From positions 1-36,613 of the forward strand of contig JAURZK010000120.1 in assembly GCA_030653505.1 (NCBI GenBank): DNA of 36,613 nucleotides, in the 5' to 3' direction. Shown in pieces: positions 16,387 to 26,463 of the stretch. How positions within the stretch are numbered: the first letter of the stretch is position 1; the number at the start of each line of letters is the position of its first letter. This DNA is from Rubrivivax sp. (GTDB lineage: Bacteria > Pseudomonadota > Gammaproteobacteria > Burkholderiales > Burkholderiaceae_C). Position numbers and translations under genes: made by a program. The notes under the pieces were generated by a model, which was not told the DNA's origin, searched no databases, and worked only from the letters and a program-made list of their open reading frames with translations.

Positions 16387-18405
16387 TCACCAGCGGCCAC
16401 GCAGCGTCAGCCGCCAGCTGCGCGGCGGTTCGACGTGGGTGAACAGCGGCGACACGTCGGCCAGTTGCATCTGGTTCAGGTTCTGCACACCCAGGGCCAG
16501 CTCCAGGCCCCAGGGCAGCTTGCGCGCGACATGGGCGCCGACGAGGGTGACGGCACCCACGTTCTGAGACGGCGCGCCCGCGGTCAGCGCAGGCAACTGC
16601 TGGTGGGTGCTGCTTTCGACGTGGCCGCCCGCACGCCAGGGGCCGCCCTGCCAGTCCAGGCGCACCGTGGCGCTGTGGCGCGGCCGCTTGTCCAGGCGCT
16701 GCCCGGCCGCAGTGCGTGCGTCCAGGTAGGCATAACTCAGCTGCAGCGCGAAGCCGCTGCCGAGGGCCTGCGCCAGCGAGGTCTCGGCGCCGCGCAGCCG
16801 CGCGCGTGCCAGGTTCTCGTAGGTGTAGGTGCCGACGCCAGGCACGGCGCCGGCAGCCACCAGCCGCACTTCGATCAGGTCGTTCACCCGCTGGTCGAAC
16901 AGCATCAGCTGGGCCTGCGTCGCGCCGGCGGCATAAGCGACGCCGAGCTCGGTGCCGCGGCTGCGCTCGGGCTGCAGCGCCGGGTTGCCGAGAAGGGTGT
17001 TGGGGCCCTCGGCACGGCCACCGGGCACGATCTGCTTCAGGTTCGGCGCCTTGAAGCCGTGGCTGTAGCCGCCCTTGACGGTCCACGCCGCGTCAAGCTG
17101 CCAGACACCGTACAGCCGCGGGCTCCATTCGTGGCCGAACAGCCGGTAGCGGTCGTGGCGCAGCCCCAGCGTGAGGCTGAAGCGGGGTGTCACCGCCAAC
17201 TCGTCCTGCAGGTACAGTGCGCGGCTGCGCGATACCGACTCGCCCCCGGGCAGGCCGGGGTCGGCAAGCGATTCGTCGTGCACCTCGAAGCCGCCGGTGA
17301 AGGCGTGGGCGCCGAGCGCCAGCCGTGCCTGGCCTTCCAGCACACGGTCGTCGATCTGCTGCGGCGGGTTGACGGCCACGCCCGCGCTGCGCTGGTTCTC
17401 GATGTCGATGCGCGACCGGTAAGCCCGCAGCTGGCCGGTGCCTGCAGGCAGCCCGCTCGCACCCGTCCATGCGGTTTCCCAGCCCAGTGAAGTGAGCGAG
17501 CGTTCCAGGTGGTTGACAGTGTCGTGGTAACGCCGCCGGCCACTGCGCTCGCGTGCGGCGGCGTCGCGCTGCTCGCGGCCGGCGCGGTGCTCGAAGTCGA
17601 CACGCTGGCCGTCCCCGCGCCAGGCCAGGCCGAGCCAGGCGTCGTCTTTCTCGCGGCCTTCCAGTGCCGAGATCAGCGGGTCGGCCGGCGAGGCCAGCGC
17701 GTCCAGCCGCGTGGCTGCAGCGCCGGCGCGCATGAAGAGGCCGCTGCCCAGGCCCAGCGGGCCGTCCACGCGCAGCGCCAGCCGCTGGCCGTCACCGCCG
17801 CGCCCACCCTCGGCCTGGCTGCCTTCGACACGGGCGCTGCCACGCCAGGTGTCGCCCGGCTCGCGCGTGATGACGTTGACGACACCGCCCAGCGCCTCTG
17901 ACCCGTACAGCACCGACATCGGGCCGCGCACGACCTCGATGCGCTCGATGTCTTCCACGGCGATCCAGTCGTACTGGAAGTCCGAATGGCCGATGACGCC
18001 GTCACTGGCGCCCACGCGCCGGCCGTCGACGAGGAACAGCGTGTGCTTGCTGTCCATGCCGCGCAGGCTGAGCACCTTGCGCCCGCCGATGGCCCTGCCC
18101 TGCAGGCTGACGCCGGTCTCGCCGCGCAGCGCGTCGAGCAGGTTGTCGGCGCCGCGGGCCTCGATCTGGCGTCGCGAGACCACGCTCAGCGCGGCCGGCG
18201 CGGCCGTTTCCAGCATGCCGTGGCGGGTGGCGGTGACGACGACGCTCTGCAGCACGGGTGCCGCTTCGGCGGTCTGCGTCGACGCAGTGGCCGCGCGCGA
18301 CCAGCCCGCGAGCGCAAGCGCAAGCGCAAGTGCCAGCGCCGCGCCGCGCCGCCGCGAGTGAACGCGCCGGCTCGGCGCAAAGCGGTGGGTGAAGGCGTGC
18401 GTCAT
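16387..18405 (-). CDS. TonB-dependent outer-membrane receptor (CirA/BtuB-like)
   Basis: The 672-residue precursor has a signal peptide rich in Ala-Leu repeats, then a TonB box-like V-V-V-T-A-T-R and a plug domain (L-R-G-M-D, L-F-L-V-D-G-R-R-V, I-E-R-I-E-V-V-R-G-P-M-S-V-L-Y-G-S-E-A-L-G-G-V-V-N-V-I-T). A 22-strand barrel ends in aromatic Trp. It imports a scarce ligand across the outer membrane using TonB energy. The ligand cannot be read from sequence: iron chelate, heme, copper or a corrinoid are possible, and the last would suit the neighbouring B12-dependent reductase. It diverges from nirS across 218 bp containing two Dnr-type palindromes, so expression with denitrification is plausible. 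The ATG at 18405 is chosen because the signal peptide follows soon after it. Confidence 0.9.
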   Translation of the reverse strand: MTHAFTHRFAPSRRVHSRRRGAALALALALALAGWSRAATASTQTAEAAPVLQSVVVTATRHGMLETAAPAALSVVSRRQIEARGADNLLDALRGETGVSLQGRAIGGRKVLSLRGMDSKHTLFLVDGRRVGASDGVIGHSDFQYDWIAVEDIERIEVVRGPMSVLYGSEALGGVVNVITREPGDTWRGSARVEGSQAEGGRGGDGQRLALRVDGPLGLGSGLFMRAGAAATRLDALASPADPLISALEGREKDDAWLGLAWRGDGQRVDFEHRAGREQRDAAARERSGRRRYHDTVNHLERSLTSLGWETAWTGASGLPAGTGQLRAYRSRIDIENQRSAGVAVNPPQQIDDRVLEGQARLALGAHAFTGGFEVHDESLADPGLPGGESVSRSRALYLQDELAVTPRFSLTLGLRHDRYRLFGHEWSPRLYGVWQLDAAWTVKGGYSHGFKAPNLKQIVPGGRAEGPNTLLGNPALQPERSRGTELGVAYAAGATQAQLMLFDQRVNDLIEVRLVAAGAVPGVGTYTYENLARARLRGAETSLAQALGSGFALQLSYAYLDARTAAGQRLDKRPRHSATVRLDWQGGPWRAGGHVESSTHQQLPALTAGAPSQNVGAVTLVGAHVARKLPWGLELALGVQNLNQMQLADVSPLFTHVEPPRSWRLTLRGRW

Positions 18406-18466
18406 CGCGCACCGGCCGAAGAGCGTGCCATGCCGTGCAGCATCGCCGCGTTGGCGTCCGGCGTCC

Positions 18467-20366
<1,900 letters not shown>

Positions 20367-20388
20367 ACCCTGCCCTGGAGCCAACACC

Positions 20389-20709
20389 ATGCACAAGATG
20401 ATTTCGATGCTGGGCCTGACCGTGCTGGGGCTGGGGCTCTCGGCCCCGGCCCTGGCCGACCCCGAGGCCGACATGACCAAGGCCGGCTGCAATGCCTGCC
20501 ACACCAAGGACAAGAAGCTCGTCGGCCCGTCGTACAAGGACATTGCCGCCAAGAACAAGGGCAAGGCCGACGCCGTGGCCAACCTGACGGCCAAGGCACG
20601 CGCAGGGGGCAAGGGTGTCTATGGCCCGATCCCCATGCCACCGAACCCGGTGGCCAAGATCGGCGACGCGGAGCTCAAGGCTGCCGTGGAGTGGATCCTC
20701 AAGCAGTAG
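20389..20709 (+). CDS. nirM: Periplasmic cytochrome c551/c552-type electron donor
   Basis: The 106-residue precursor has a signal peptide cleaved after A-L-A (about residue 23) and one class I heme c site, C-N-A-C-H at 34-38. The sixth ligand is predicted to be Met83 in G-P-I-P-M-P-P-N, the classic c551 motif. It would carry electrons from the bc1 complex to NirS and possibly to the CuA site of the NO reductase encoded further on. A TGGAG ribosome site precedes the ATG, and the gene is 22 bp behind nirS. NirC is an alternative name for cytochromes in this position, but the sequence reads more like c551 (NirM). Confidence 0.88.
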   Translation: MHKMISMLGLTVLGLGLSAPALADPEADMTKAGCNACHTKDKKLVGPSYKDIAAKNKGKADAVANLTAKARAGGKGVYGPIPMPPNPVAKIGDAELKAAVEWILKQ

Positions 20710-20754
20710 CGCCCCGGCCGAAGCGGTCGGCGCCGCGGTGACCGATCGCTGGCG

Positions 20755-21948
20755 ATGCAACGCCGGGCCGCACTGAGCACCTTGTTCTGGGGCTGCAGCG
20801 GCGCTGCGCTGCCGTCGCGTGGACATGCCGCGACCCCTCTGGCCGGCCACGTGCTGGCCTGGGGCGCGGACGGCTGCTGTGTGGCCGGCCCCGACGGTGC
20901 GATGCAGCGCCTGCCCGACCGTCTGGCCGCCGGTACGCGCCCTGCCCTCACGTCGCGCGGCCTGTGGCTGGTTGACGCCAAAGGCGCGCTGCGTGGCTGG
21001 GCGCCAGGAGGCGACAACGCCTGGCAGTTGCAGCGCACGGTGGCATTCACCGCACCCGTGCACGCCTTCGCCGCCAGCCCCGACGGCCGCTGGGTGGCCG
21101 CAGCCCACGCCACACAACTCAGCCTGCTCGACGGCAGTGGCTCCGTGCACAGGCTCTTCGACGGTACCGACCTCGGCGGTGAGCATCGGGGCCGGGCCAC
21201 GGCCCTGTTCTCGCTGCCGCAGCGCCACAGCTTCGTCGCTGCCTGGCCGGCGCTGGGCGAAGTGTGGGAGATCTCGCTCGACCCCCAGGCCGCGCCGATC
21301 TTCGACGGCCTGGTGCACGACTACCGCATGGGCGAGGCCATCGCGAAGGTGGGTTATCTCGGCGCACGCCGCGCACCGCTGGGCCGACCGCTGCCGGAGT
21401 TCACCTTTGCCGACACCCGCGTGCCATGGTTGGCCGGCACACAGGGCGCCGAGCTGGCCGTGATGCACCTGGATGTGCGCCGCCGCATTGCCGCGCTGCA
21501 TGCCGAAGCCGCCAACCCGGCCGCAGCCACGCTGCGCCGCACAGCGCGCGGGCACGGCGCCTTCGAGTGGTGGCTGCCGGCAGGGCATGACGTCCATGTC
21601 TTCGACACGGCACGCTGGGTGCGCAGGGCCGTCAGCGCGCTGCCTGGGCCGGTGCAGCAGCTGCAGCCCGTGGAAGACACCGCGGATGCTGCCCTGTGGG
21701 CGCAGGTGGCTGAACAGCGCGGCTCAGCACTGTGGCGGCTGGATAACGATCAACGTGGGTGGCAACGGGTGGACGCCGTCGCGGGGCCGGTCGTGGCCAT
21801 GAGTGGCACGTCGCAGGCCGCGGAGCTTCTCGTGCTGTGCAGCGACCCGCCGGCCCTGCTGCGGCTGGATCGCGATGGTGGCCTGCTGGCCCACTCCCGG
21901 CTGCCAGCCGCCGCTTGGCAAGGCGTCGCCGCTTGGCCGCTCGTGTGA
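20755..21948 (+). CDS. Heme d1 propeller-like protein related to NirF/NirN
   Basis: The 397-residue protein starts M-Q-R-R-A-A-L and a hydrophobic stretch, so it is probably exported, perhaps by Tat. The middle carries E-V-W-E-I-S-L-D-P, F-D-G-L-V-H-D-Y-R-M-G-E-A-I-A and V-M-H-L-D-V-R-R-R-I-A, motifs I associate with d1-type beta-propellers of the NirF/NirN/NirS group. It lacks a C-x-x-C-H motif, so it is not full NirN. NirF acts in the last steps of heme d1 synthesis and NirN transfers d1 to NirS. Its place as third gene after nirS and cytochrome c supports such a role. The family link is from motif memory, and residues essential in NirF could not be aligned confidently. It converges with the CtaA-like gene. 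Confidence 0.6.
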   Translation: MQRRAALSTLFWGCSGAALPSRGHAATPLAGHVLAWGADGCCVAGPDGAMQRLPDRLAAGTRPALTSRGLWLVDAKGALRGWAPGGDNAWQLQRTVAFTAPVHAFAASPDGRWVAAAHATQLSLLDGSGSVHRLFDGTDLGGEHRGRATALFSLPQRHSFVAAWPALGEVWEISLDPQAAPIFDGLVHDYRMGEAIAKVGYLGARRAPLGRPLPEFTFADTRVPWLAGTQGAELAVMHLDVRRRIAALHAEAANPAAATLRRTARGHGAFEWWLPAGHDVHVFDTARWVRRAVSALPGPVQQLQPVEDTADAALWAQVAEQRGSALWRLDNDQRGWQRVDAVAGPVVAMSGTSQAAELLVLCSDPPALLRLDRDGGLLAHSRLPAAAWQGVAAWPLV

Positions 21949-22002
21949 GTGCGCCCGCCTGCGCGCGGTTCTGGGTTCGCCCACCGCAGCCGGAGCCGCG
22001 GT

Positions 22003-22818
22003 CTAACGGCGTGCCAGCCCCAGCAGCAGCGCCAGGCCCAGGGCGGCACCGATGTTGTGCAGGAGCACCAGCGCAGGCGTCGCCGCCGAAGCGGCGGCAC
22101 CGGCCCCCAGCACGAACTGCAGCCCGGTGATCCATAGCAAGGCCACGCCTTCACCCCGCCCGCCCTGTCTGCGAACCACCCAACCCACGCCCAGCGAACA
22201 AGGCCCCGCCAGCAACGCCAGTGACAGGTGCGCCACGGGCACCACGTGGAACTGACCGCCGCCCGAAAGTGCACCCAGCGCGGCCTGCAACGCCCACAGC
22301 CCGGCACCCAGCAGCGCCCAGCGCGCAAGCGGGGGGCTCGAACCCGGCCCGTCGTGCAGCTGGACCACCAGTCGCCAGCTCAGTGCCAGCATCAGCAGGC
22401 CCCCCAGCAGGTTGCCCAGCAGCACGCCTGCCGCACGCGAGCCGGGCGTGACGATGCCCAGCGCCGACAAGCCCAGCGCCAGCACCAGCAGCGCCAGTGC
22501 CAGGCGCCCCGCGGCCGGTCGGCGCGGTGGTCGCGCCCAGCTCAGCACCACCATGGCGAACACCATCACCAAGACCGCCGTGGCAGCCGCGCGGTGCGTT
22601 GCACGCACCAGCGCCAGCACACGCGGCGCACCCAGCAGCGCTGGCGCCACGGCCGCCGCAGCGGGGCGATCGGCACTGCGGCAACCCGGCCAGTCGACAC
22701 AGGCCGGGCGCGGCTGCGCCAGACGCAGCCAGGCGCTGGCACTGGTCACCACCAGCATCAGCAGCAGGCAGGCCCAGGCCAGGCGGCGCAGGGTCAGGAG
22801 GCGACGGTCTTCGGTCAT
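22003..22818 (-). CDS. CtaA/COX15-like heme A synthase homologue lacking one heme ligand
   Basis: The 271-residue membrane protein has the CtaA layout of about eight helices with an internal repeat, and the external Cys pair in P-A-C-V-D-W-P-G-C (Cys40, Cys46). Compared with Bacillus subtilis CtaA, three of the four conserved His are present: His75 (R-A-T-H-R), His197 (V-A-H-L-S) and His254 (L-L-H-N). The fourth position, in L-L-G-N-L-L-G-G, is Asn136. That position helps bind heme in the N-terminal half, where heme O is thought to be oxidised, so the product may be heme A, a modified heme, or nothing. The ATG at 22818 gives the family N-terminus; another lies at 22869. It diverges from the NO reductase operon. 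Confidence 0.8.
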   Translation of the reverse strand: MTEDRRLLTLRRLAWACLLLMLVVTSASAWLRLAQPRPACVDWPGCRSADRPAAAAVAPALLGAPRVLALVRATHRAAATAVLVMVFAMVVLSWARPPRRPAAGRLALALLVLALGLSALGIVTPGSRAAGVLLGNLLGGLLMLALSWRLVVQLHDGPGSSPPLARWALLGAGLWALQAALGALSGGGQFHVVPVAHLSLALLAGPCSLGVGWVVRRQGGRGEGVALLWITGLQFVLGAGAAASAATPALVLLHNIGAALGLALLLGLARR

Positions 22819-22917
22819 CGGTTCGGGGCTTCGCGATTCATCGTAGCCACCGCGCTCGGCCAACGCCACTTGTTCGCGGGCATGCGGGTCTTCCTGGGTG
22901 GGTCAGGCCTCGATTCC

Positions 22918-22931
22918 TTGAACTGGTTCAT
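22918..22931 (+). promoter_or_regulatory. Dnr/NnrR-type box upstream of the NO reductase operon
   Basis: TTGAACTGGTTCAT matches the nirS box at 11 of 14 bases. A CAGAAT -10 candidate lies at 22955-22960, so the box would be centred near -41 with a start around 22966, 73 nt before the first ATG. The same site could serve the divergent CtaA-like gene. Confidence 0.65.
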
Positions 22932-23038
22932 TTTTCGCCGCGGCGTGCGCGCCACAGAATGCCGCGAGCCTGCCGTCCGAGGGGCATCGGGCCATGCAGC
23001 ACCCGCTGCGCGCCTGCGACATGACGAAGGAGACGACG

Positions 23039-23203
23039 ATGAACACGCAAGACACACACGACGACGACAACGAACCCGTGCCCTGGGTGCAGCAGTTGCT
23101 CGACAACCCCTTCCTGCTGCTGTTCATCGGTGTCTTCGTGCCCATGATGGTCTACACCGTCTGGGGCGTCGTCGACATCCTGACGCTGCCGATGGCCAAG
23201 TAG
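23039..23203 (+). CDS. 54-aa single-helix subunit of the heme-copper complex
   Basis: The peptide has an acidic N-terminus (T-H-D-D-D-N-E-P), then one transmembrane helix at about residues 25-46 and a short tail ending P-M-A-K. The start is fixed by AAGGAG seven bases before this ATG; two upstream in-frame ATGs lack such a site. It is the first gene of the operon and ends 14 bp before subunit II. Small single-helix subunits are common in heme-copper oxidases and NO reductases, where they help assembly or stability. I infer that role from size, topology and position. Confidence 0.75.
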   Translation: MNTQDTHDDDNEPVPWVQQLLDNPFLLLFIGVFVPMMVYTVWGVVDILTLPMAK

Positions 23204-23217
23204 GCCGGGAGAGCCCC

Positions 23218-23760
23218 ATGAGCGCCATCCTCCCCCCCGCCGAACGCCTCTGGTACAAACATCCGATCGACCGTGTCGAGGGCACGTGGATCGCCATCGC
23301 GCTGATCTGGTGTCTGATCATGTTCGCCATGATGGTCGGCTGGCATGTCTGGGGCAAACAGAACCTGTCCACCGAGACCTACCGCACCACGCCCGAAGTG
23401 TTCATGGCCAAGACCCAGGCCATGGTGGACAAGTACACGGTGCGCATCGAGAAGGACGAAAACGCCACGCCGGTAGTGGCGCCGCCGGCAGGCAGCGACG
23501 TCTACCTGATCGCGCGGCTGTGGAGCTTCTACCCGGTGCTCGAACTCGAGAAGGGCAAGACCTACAAGCTGCACCTGACGTCAATGGACTACAACCACGG
23601 CTTCTCGCTGCAGCCGGCCAACATCAACATCCAGATCGTGCCCGGCTTCGAGCACGTCGTCACCGTCACACCCAACCAGTCGGGCACCTACTCGGTGGTG
23701 TGCAACGAGTTCTGCGGCATCGGCCATCACAAGATGGTCGGCCGCATCTACGTGAAGTGA
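23218..23760 (+). CDS. CuA-containing subunit II of a heme-copper NO reductase-like complex
   Basis: The 180-residue protein has one membrane anchor (about 24-43) and a periplasmic cupredoxin domain. The binuclear CuA site is complete: His127 (D-Y-N-H-G-F), Cys162, Glu164, Cys166, His170 and Met173 in C-N-E-F-C-G-I-G-H-H-K-M. It therefore takes electrons from a cytochrome c or copper protein, unlike the cytochrome c subunit NorC of classical cNOR. At 180 residues it is smaller than ordinary CoxB and lacks the second membrane helix. GGGAG precedes the ATG. It lies 10 bp before subunit I. The layout resembles the NorS/subunit II of the sNOR or eNOR groups of non-canonical NO reductases. Confidence 0.88.
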   Translation: MSAILPPAERLWYKHPIDRVEGTWIAIALIWCLIMFAMMVGWHVWGKQNLSTETYRTTPEVFMAKTQAMVDKYTVRIEKDENATPVVAPPAGSDVYLIARLWSFYPVLELEKGKTYKLHLTSMDYNHGFSLQPANINIQIVPGFEHVVTVTPNQSGTYSVVCNEFCGIGHHKMVGRIYVK

Positions 23761-23770
23761 GGAGCGGGCG

Positions 23771-25471
23771 ATGAGCACCACCACCACTTATCGCACTTGC
23801 CCGCGTTCGGGCCTGCAGTTCGAGCACCAGGCCGAATGGCTGATGAAGGCCAACGCCTTCATCGCCGTGGTCTGGCTTCTGTTCGGCGGCGTGCTCGCCA
23901 TAGGCGTCGTGCTGACACGCTGGCCGGCCGTGCGCTGGCTCGAAGCCGACACCTTCTACATGGTGCTCACGGCCCACGGCATCGACATGCTGATCTTCTG
24001 GATCATCTTCTTCGAGATCGCCGTGCTGTACTTCTGCGCCTCGACGCTGCTGCGCTGTCGCATCGCCACGCCCAAGCTCGCATGGCTGGCCTTCGCGCTG
24101 ATGCTCATCGGCTCGGTGGTCAACAACATCGCGGTCTTCCGCGGCGCGTCCAGCGTCATGATGACTTCCTACGTGCCGATGATGGCCGAGCCCAACTTCT
24201 ACCTCGGGCTGATCCTCTTCGCCGTCGGCGCATTGATCGCGGTCTTCGTCTTCTTCGGCACGCTGGTGGTCGCCAAGCGCGAGAAGACCTACGAAGGCTC
24301 GGTGCCGCTGGTCACCTTCGGCGCCATCACGGCGGCCATCATCGCGGTCTTCACCATTGCCTCGGGCGCCATCATCCTGATCCCGACCTGGCTGATGTCG
24401 CTGGGCGTCGTCAAGGAAGTCGACCCGCTCATCTACCGCACCATCTGGTGGGCCTTCGGCCACTCGTCGCAGCAGATCAACGTCGCCGCGCACATCTCGG
24501 TGTGGTACCTGGTGGCGGCCATCGCCTTCGGCGCCAAGCCGATGAGTGAACGTGTCAGCCGCACCGCCTTCCTGCTCTACATCCTGTTCCTGCAACTGGC
24601 CAGCGCGCACCACCTGCTGGCCGACCCCGGGCTGTCGACAGGCTGGAAGGTCGTCAACACCAGCTACTTCATGTACTTCGCGGTGCTGGCCTCGATGATC
24701 CACGGCCTGACGATCCCGGGAGCGATGGAAGTGGCGCAGCGCCAGAAGGGTTTCACCAAGGGCCTGTTCGAGTGGCTGAGAAAGGCGCCGTGGAGCAACC
24801 CCACCTTCTCGGGCGTGTTCATCTCGATCATCGGCTTCGGCTTCCTGGGCGGCATCTCGGGCGTGATGATGGGCACCGAGCAGCTCAACATGATCATCCA
24901 CAACACGATCTACGTGCCGGGGCACTTCCACGCCACGGTGGTGGTGGGCACCACGCTGACCTTCATGGCGCTGACCTACTACCTGATTCCGGTACTGTTC
25001 AGGCGCGAGATGATCAACCCCGTGCTCGCCAAGTGGCAGCCTTACCTGTTCGGCTTCTCGATGTACTTCTTCTGCCTGGTAATGATGGGCGCCGGCACGC
25101 TGGGGGTGTCTCGACGCCACTGGGACATGGCCTTCCAGGGCGCCGCGCTGGCCTACGAGTGGCCGGGTGCGGCCTACCTGATGATGGCGCTGGTGGGCAT
25201 TGCCGGCATCGCCGCCATCGCCGGCGGTGCGATCTACATCTACATCACCGTGGGCTCGCTGCTGTGGGGGCGCAAGCTCGAAGCCGGTGCGTCCAGCGGC
25301 AAGTTCACGCCGGTGTCGCGCGCCGCACCGTCTGCCGTCGCGCAGAGCTACGGCTCGATGGGTTTCGCTGCGCCGGGTACCTTCACGCTGGCGATGGTTT
25401 TCCTGCTCGCCTTCGTGCTGTATTACTTCATCAACTGGAAGTACCTCTCGACCCTGTGGGGCTTGAGTTGA
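23771..25471 (+). CDS. Heme-copper subunit I without the catalytic Tyr: candidate non-canonical NO reductase
   Basis: The 566-residue protein has about 12-13 membrane helices and all metal ligands: low-spin heme His69 and His387, high-spin heme His385 (P-G-H-F-H), and CuB ligands His231, His280 and His281 (S-A-H-H). Oxygen reductases of family A read G-H-P-E-V-Y, with a cross-linked Tyr four residues after the CuB His. Here the motif is G-H-S-S-Q-Q-I-N, so that position is Gln235. Loss of this Tyr is the hallmark of NO reductases within the superfamily, including non-canonical CuA-linked groups (eNOR, sNOR and relatives). The nir context and Dnr box support 2 NO to N2O. O2 reduction is not excluded. 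GAGGAG precedes the ATG. Confidence 0.85.
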   Translation: MSTTTTYRTCPRSGLQFEHQAEWLMKANAFIAVVWLLFGGVLAIGVVLTRWPAVRWLEADTFYMVLTAHGIDMLIFWIIFFEIAVLYFCASTLLRCRIATPKLAWLAFALMLIGSVVNNIAVFRGASSVMMTSYVPMMAEPNFYLGLILFAVGALIAVFVFFGTLVVAKREKTYEGSVPLVTFGAITAAIIAVFTIASGAIILIPTWLMSLGVVKEVDPLIYRTIWWAFGHSSQQINVAAHISVWYLVAAIAFGAKPMSERVSRTAFLLYILFLQLASAHHLLADPGLSTGWKVVNTSYFMYFAVLASMIHGLTIPGAMEVAQRQKGFTKGLFEWLRKAPWSNPTFSGVFISIIGFGFLGGISGVMMGTEQLNMIIHNTIYVPGHFHATVVVGTTLTFMALTYYLIPVLFRREMINPVLAKWQPYLFGFSMYFFCLVMMGAGTLGVSRRHWDMAFQGAALAYEWPGAAYLMMALVGIAGIAAIAGGAIYIYITVGSLLWGRKLEAGASSGKFTPVSRAAPSAVAQSYGSMGFAAPGTFTLAMVFLLAFVLYYFINWKYLSTLWGLS

Positions 25472-25533
25472 GCCGCAGCGGCTCTGCTTCCCGCGCCTGA
25501 TTCCGGCGGCAAAGACCCACCAGGAGACACGCC

Positions 25534-26463
25534 ATGAACCGCAGCGCCCAACCTGCCGTTTCACCCGCGGCTGCCTCGGCGGCCCTGTCCAGCGCGCCGG
25601 TCGTTGCGCTTTGGCGCACCGTACTCGGTGTCTTCAAGCTGCGCATCAGCGTGCTCATCATGGCCACGGCACTGGGCGGCCTGTTCATCGTGCCGGGTGT
25701 GACCGTGGCGCCGCTGCAGGCCCTGGTGCTGGCGCTGTCGGTGCTCCTGGCCTCGGCCAGCGCGGGCGCCTTCAACCAGTTCATCGAAGCCGACAGCGAC
25801 CGCTTGATGGCCCGCACACGCCACCGTGCCTTCGCCAGCGGCGCCCTGCCGCGCAGCAGCGGCTGGCTGCTCGGCATCGTGGCGCTGCTGGTGTTCGCGG
25901 TCGGCCTGTCGGTGGCCTTCGTCAACCTCGCAGCCGCTGGGTTCGTGCTGCTGGGCGCACTCACCTACGCCGGCGTCTACACGCTGGGACTGAAGCGCCG
26001 CACACCCTGGAACATCGTCGTCGGCGGAATGGCCGGCAGCTTCGCGGTGCTCGCCGGCGCGGCCGCGGTGAACCCGCAGATCGGCCCGCTGGCCGCTTTG
26101 CTGGCGCTGGTGCTCTTCTTGTGGACGCCGCCGCACTTCTGGAGCCTGGCGATCGCCAACGAAGCGCAGTACGCCGCCGCCGGCGTGCCCATGCTGCCGG
26201 TGGTGGTGGGCGCGGCGCGAGCCGCGCGCATCGTGCACGCCAGCACCATCGCGTTGGTGGCGGTGTCGCTGCTGCCAGTGTTCTTCGGCGCAGGCTGGAT
26301 CGTCTTTCTCGGGGCCCTGGTCGGCGGCGTGCACTTCCTGCGCAAGACCCATGCGCTGGTGCGCCAGCCCGACCGCCGCACGGCGATGGCGGCATTCTTC
26401 GCGTCGATGGTGCAGCTCAGTGCACTTCTGGCGGCGGTGGTCATCGATGCTGCGTTGCGCTGA
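25534..26463 (+). CDS. ctaB: CtaB/CyoE-type protoheme IX farnesyltransferase (heme O synthase)
   Basis: The 309-residue UbiA-superfamily membrane enzyme attaches a farnesyl group to heme B to make heme O. It has the first Asp-rich motif N-Q-F-I-E-A-D-S-D-R-L-M-A-R-T (about 86-100) and the CtaB signature L-W-T-P-P-H-F-W-S-L-A-I (about 196-207), with eight to nine helices. AGGAGA precedes the ATG. It sits inside the NO reductase operon, 62 bp after subunit I, and overlaps the Sco gene by 17 bp. Together with the divergent CtaA-like gene it implies that this reductase uses heme O or an A-type or modified heme, whereas classical cNOR uses only heme B. Confidence 0.93.
   Translation: MNRSAQPAVSPAAASAALSSAPVVALWRTVLGVFKLRISVLIMATALGGLFIVPGVTVAPLQALVLALSVLLASASAGAFNQFIEADSDRLMARTRHRAFASGALPRSSGWLLGIVALLVFAVGLSVAFVNLAAAGFVLLGALTYAGVYTLGLKRRTPWNIVVGGMAGSFAVLAGAAAVNPQIGPLAALLALVLFLWTPPHFWSLAIANEAQYAAAGVPMLPVVVGAARAARIVHASTIALVAVSLLPVFFGAGWIVFLGALVGGVHFLRKTHALVRQPDRRTAMAAFFASMVQLSALLAAVVIDAALR

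Noticed and set aside
15214..17490. Long plus-strand open frame across ubiU and the receptor gene
   Set aside because: It spans two well-supported minus-strand genes and encodes a His/Arg/Gln-rich product with no recognisable domain.
18313..18330. Tandem GCAAGC-type hexamers as a regulatory or phase-variable repeat
   Set aside because: Six-base units keep the frame and simply encode the Ala-Leu repeats of the receptor signal peptide, so copy changes would not switch the gene off.
23771..25471. Annotation as an ordinary cytochrome c oxidase subunit I
   Set aside because: The residue four after the CuB His is Gln, not Tyr, and no subunit III gene accompanies it.
25470..25484. GAGCCGC-A-GCGGCTC inverted repeat between subunit I and ctaB
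   Set aside because: The loop is one base, too small for a normal hairpin, with no T tract; the following genes need read-through from the same promoter.
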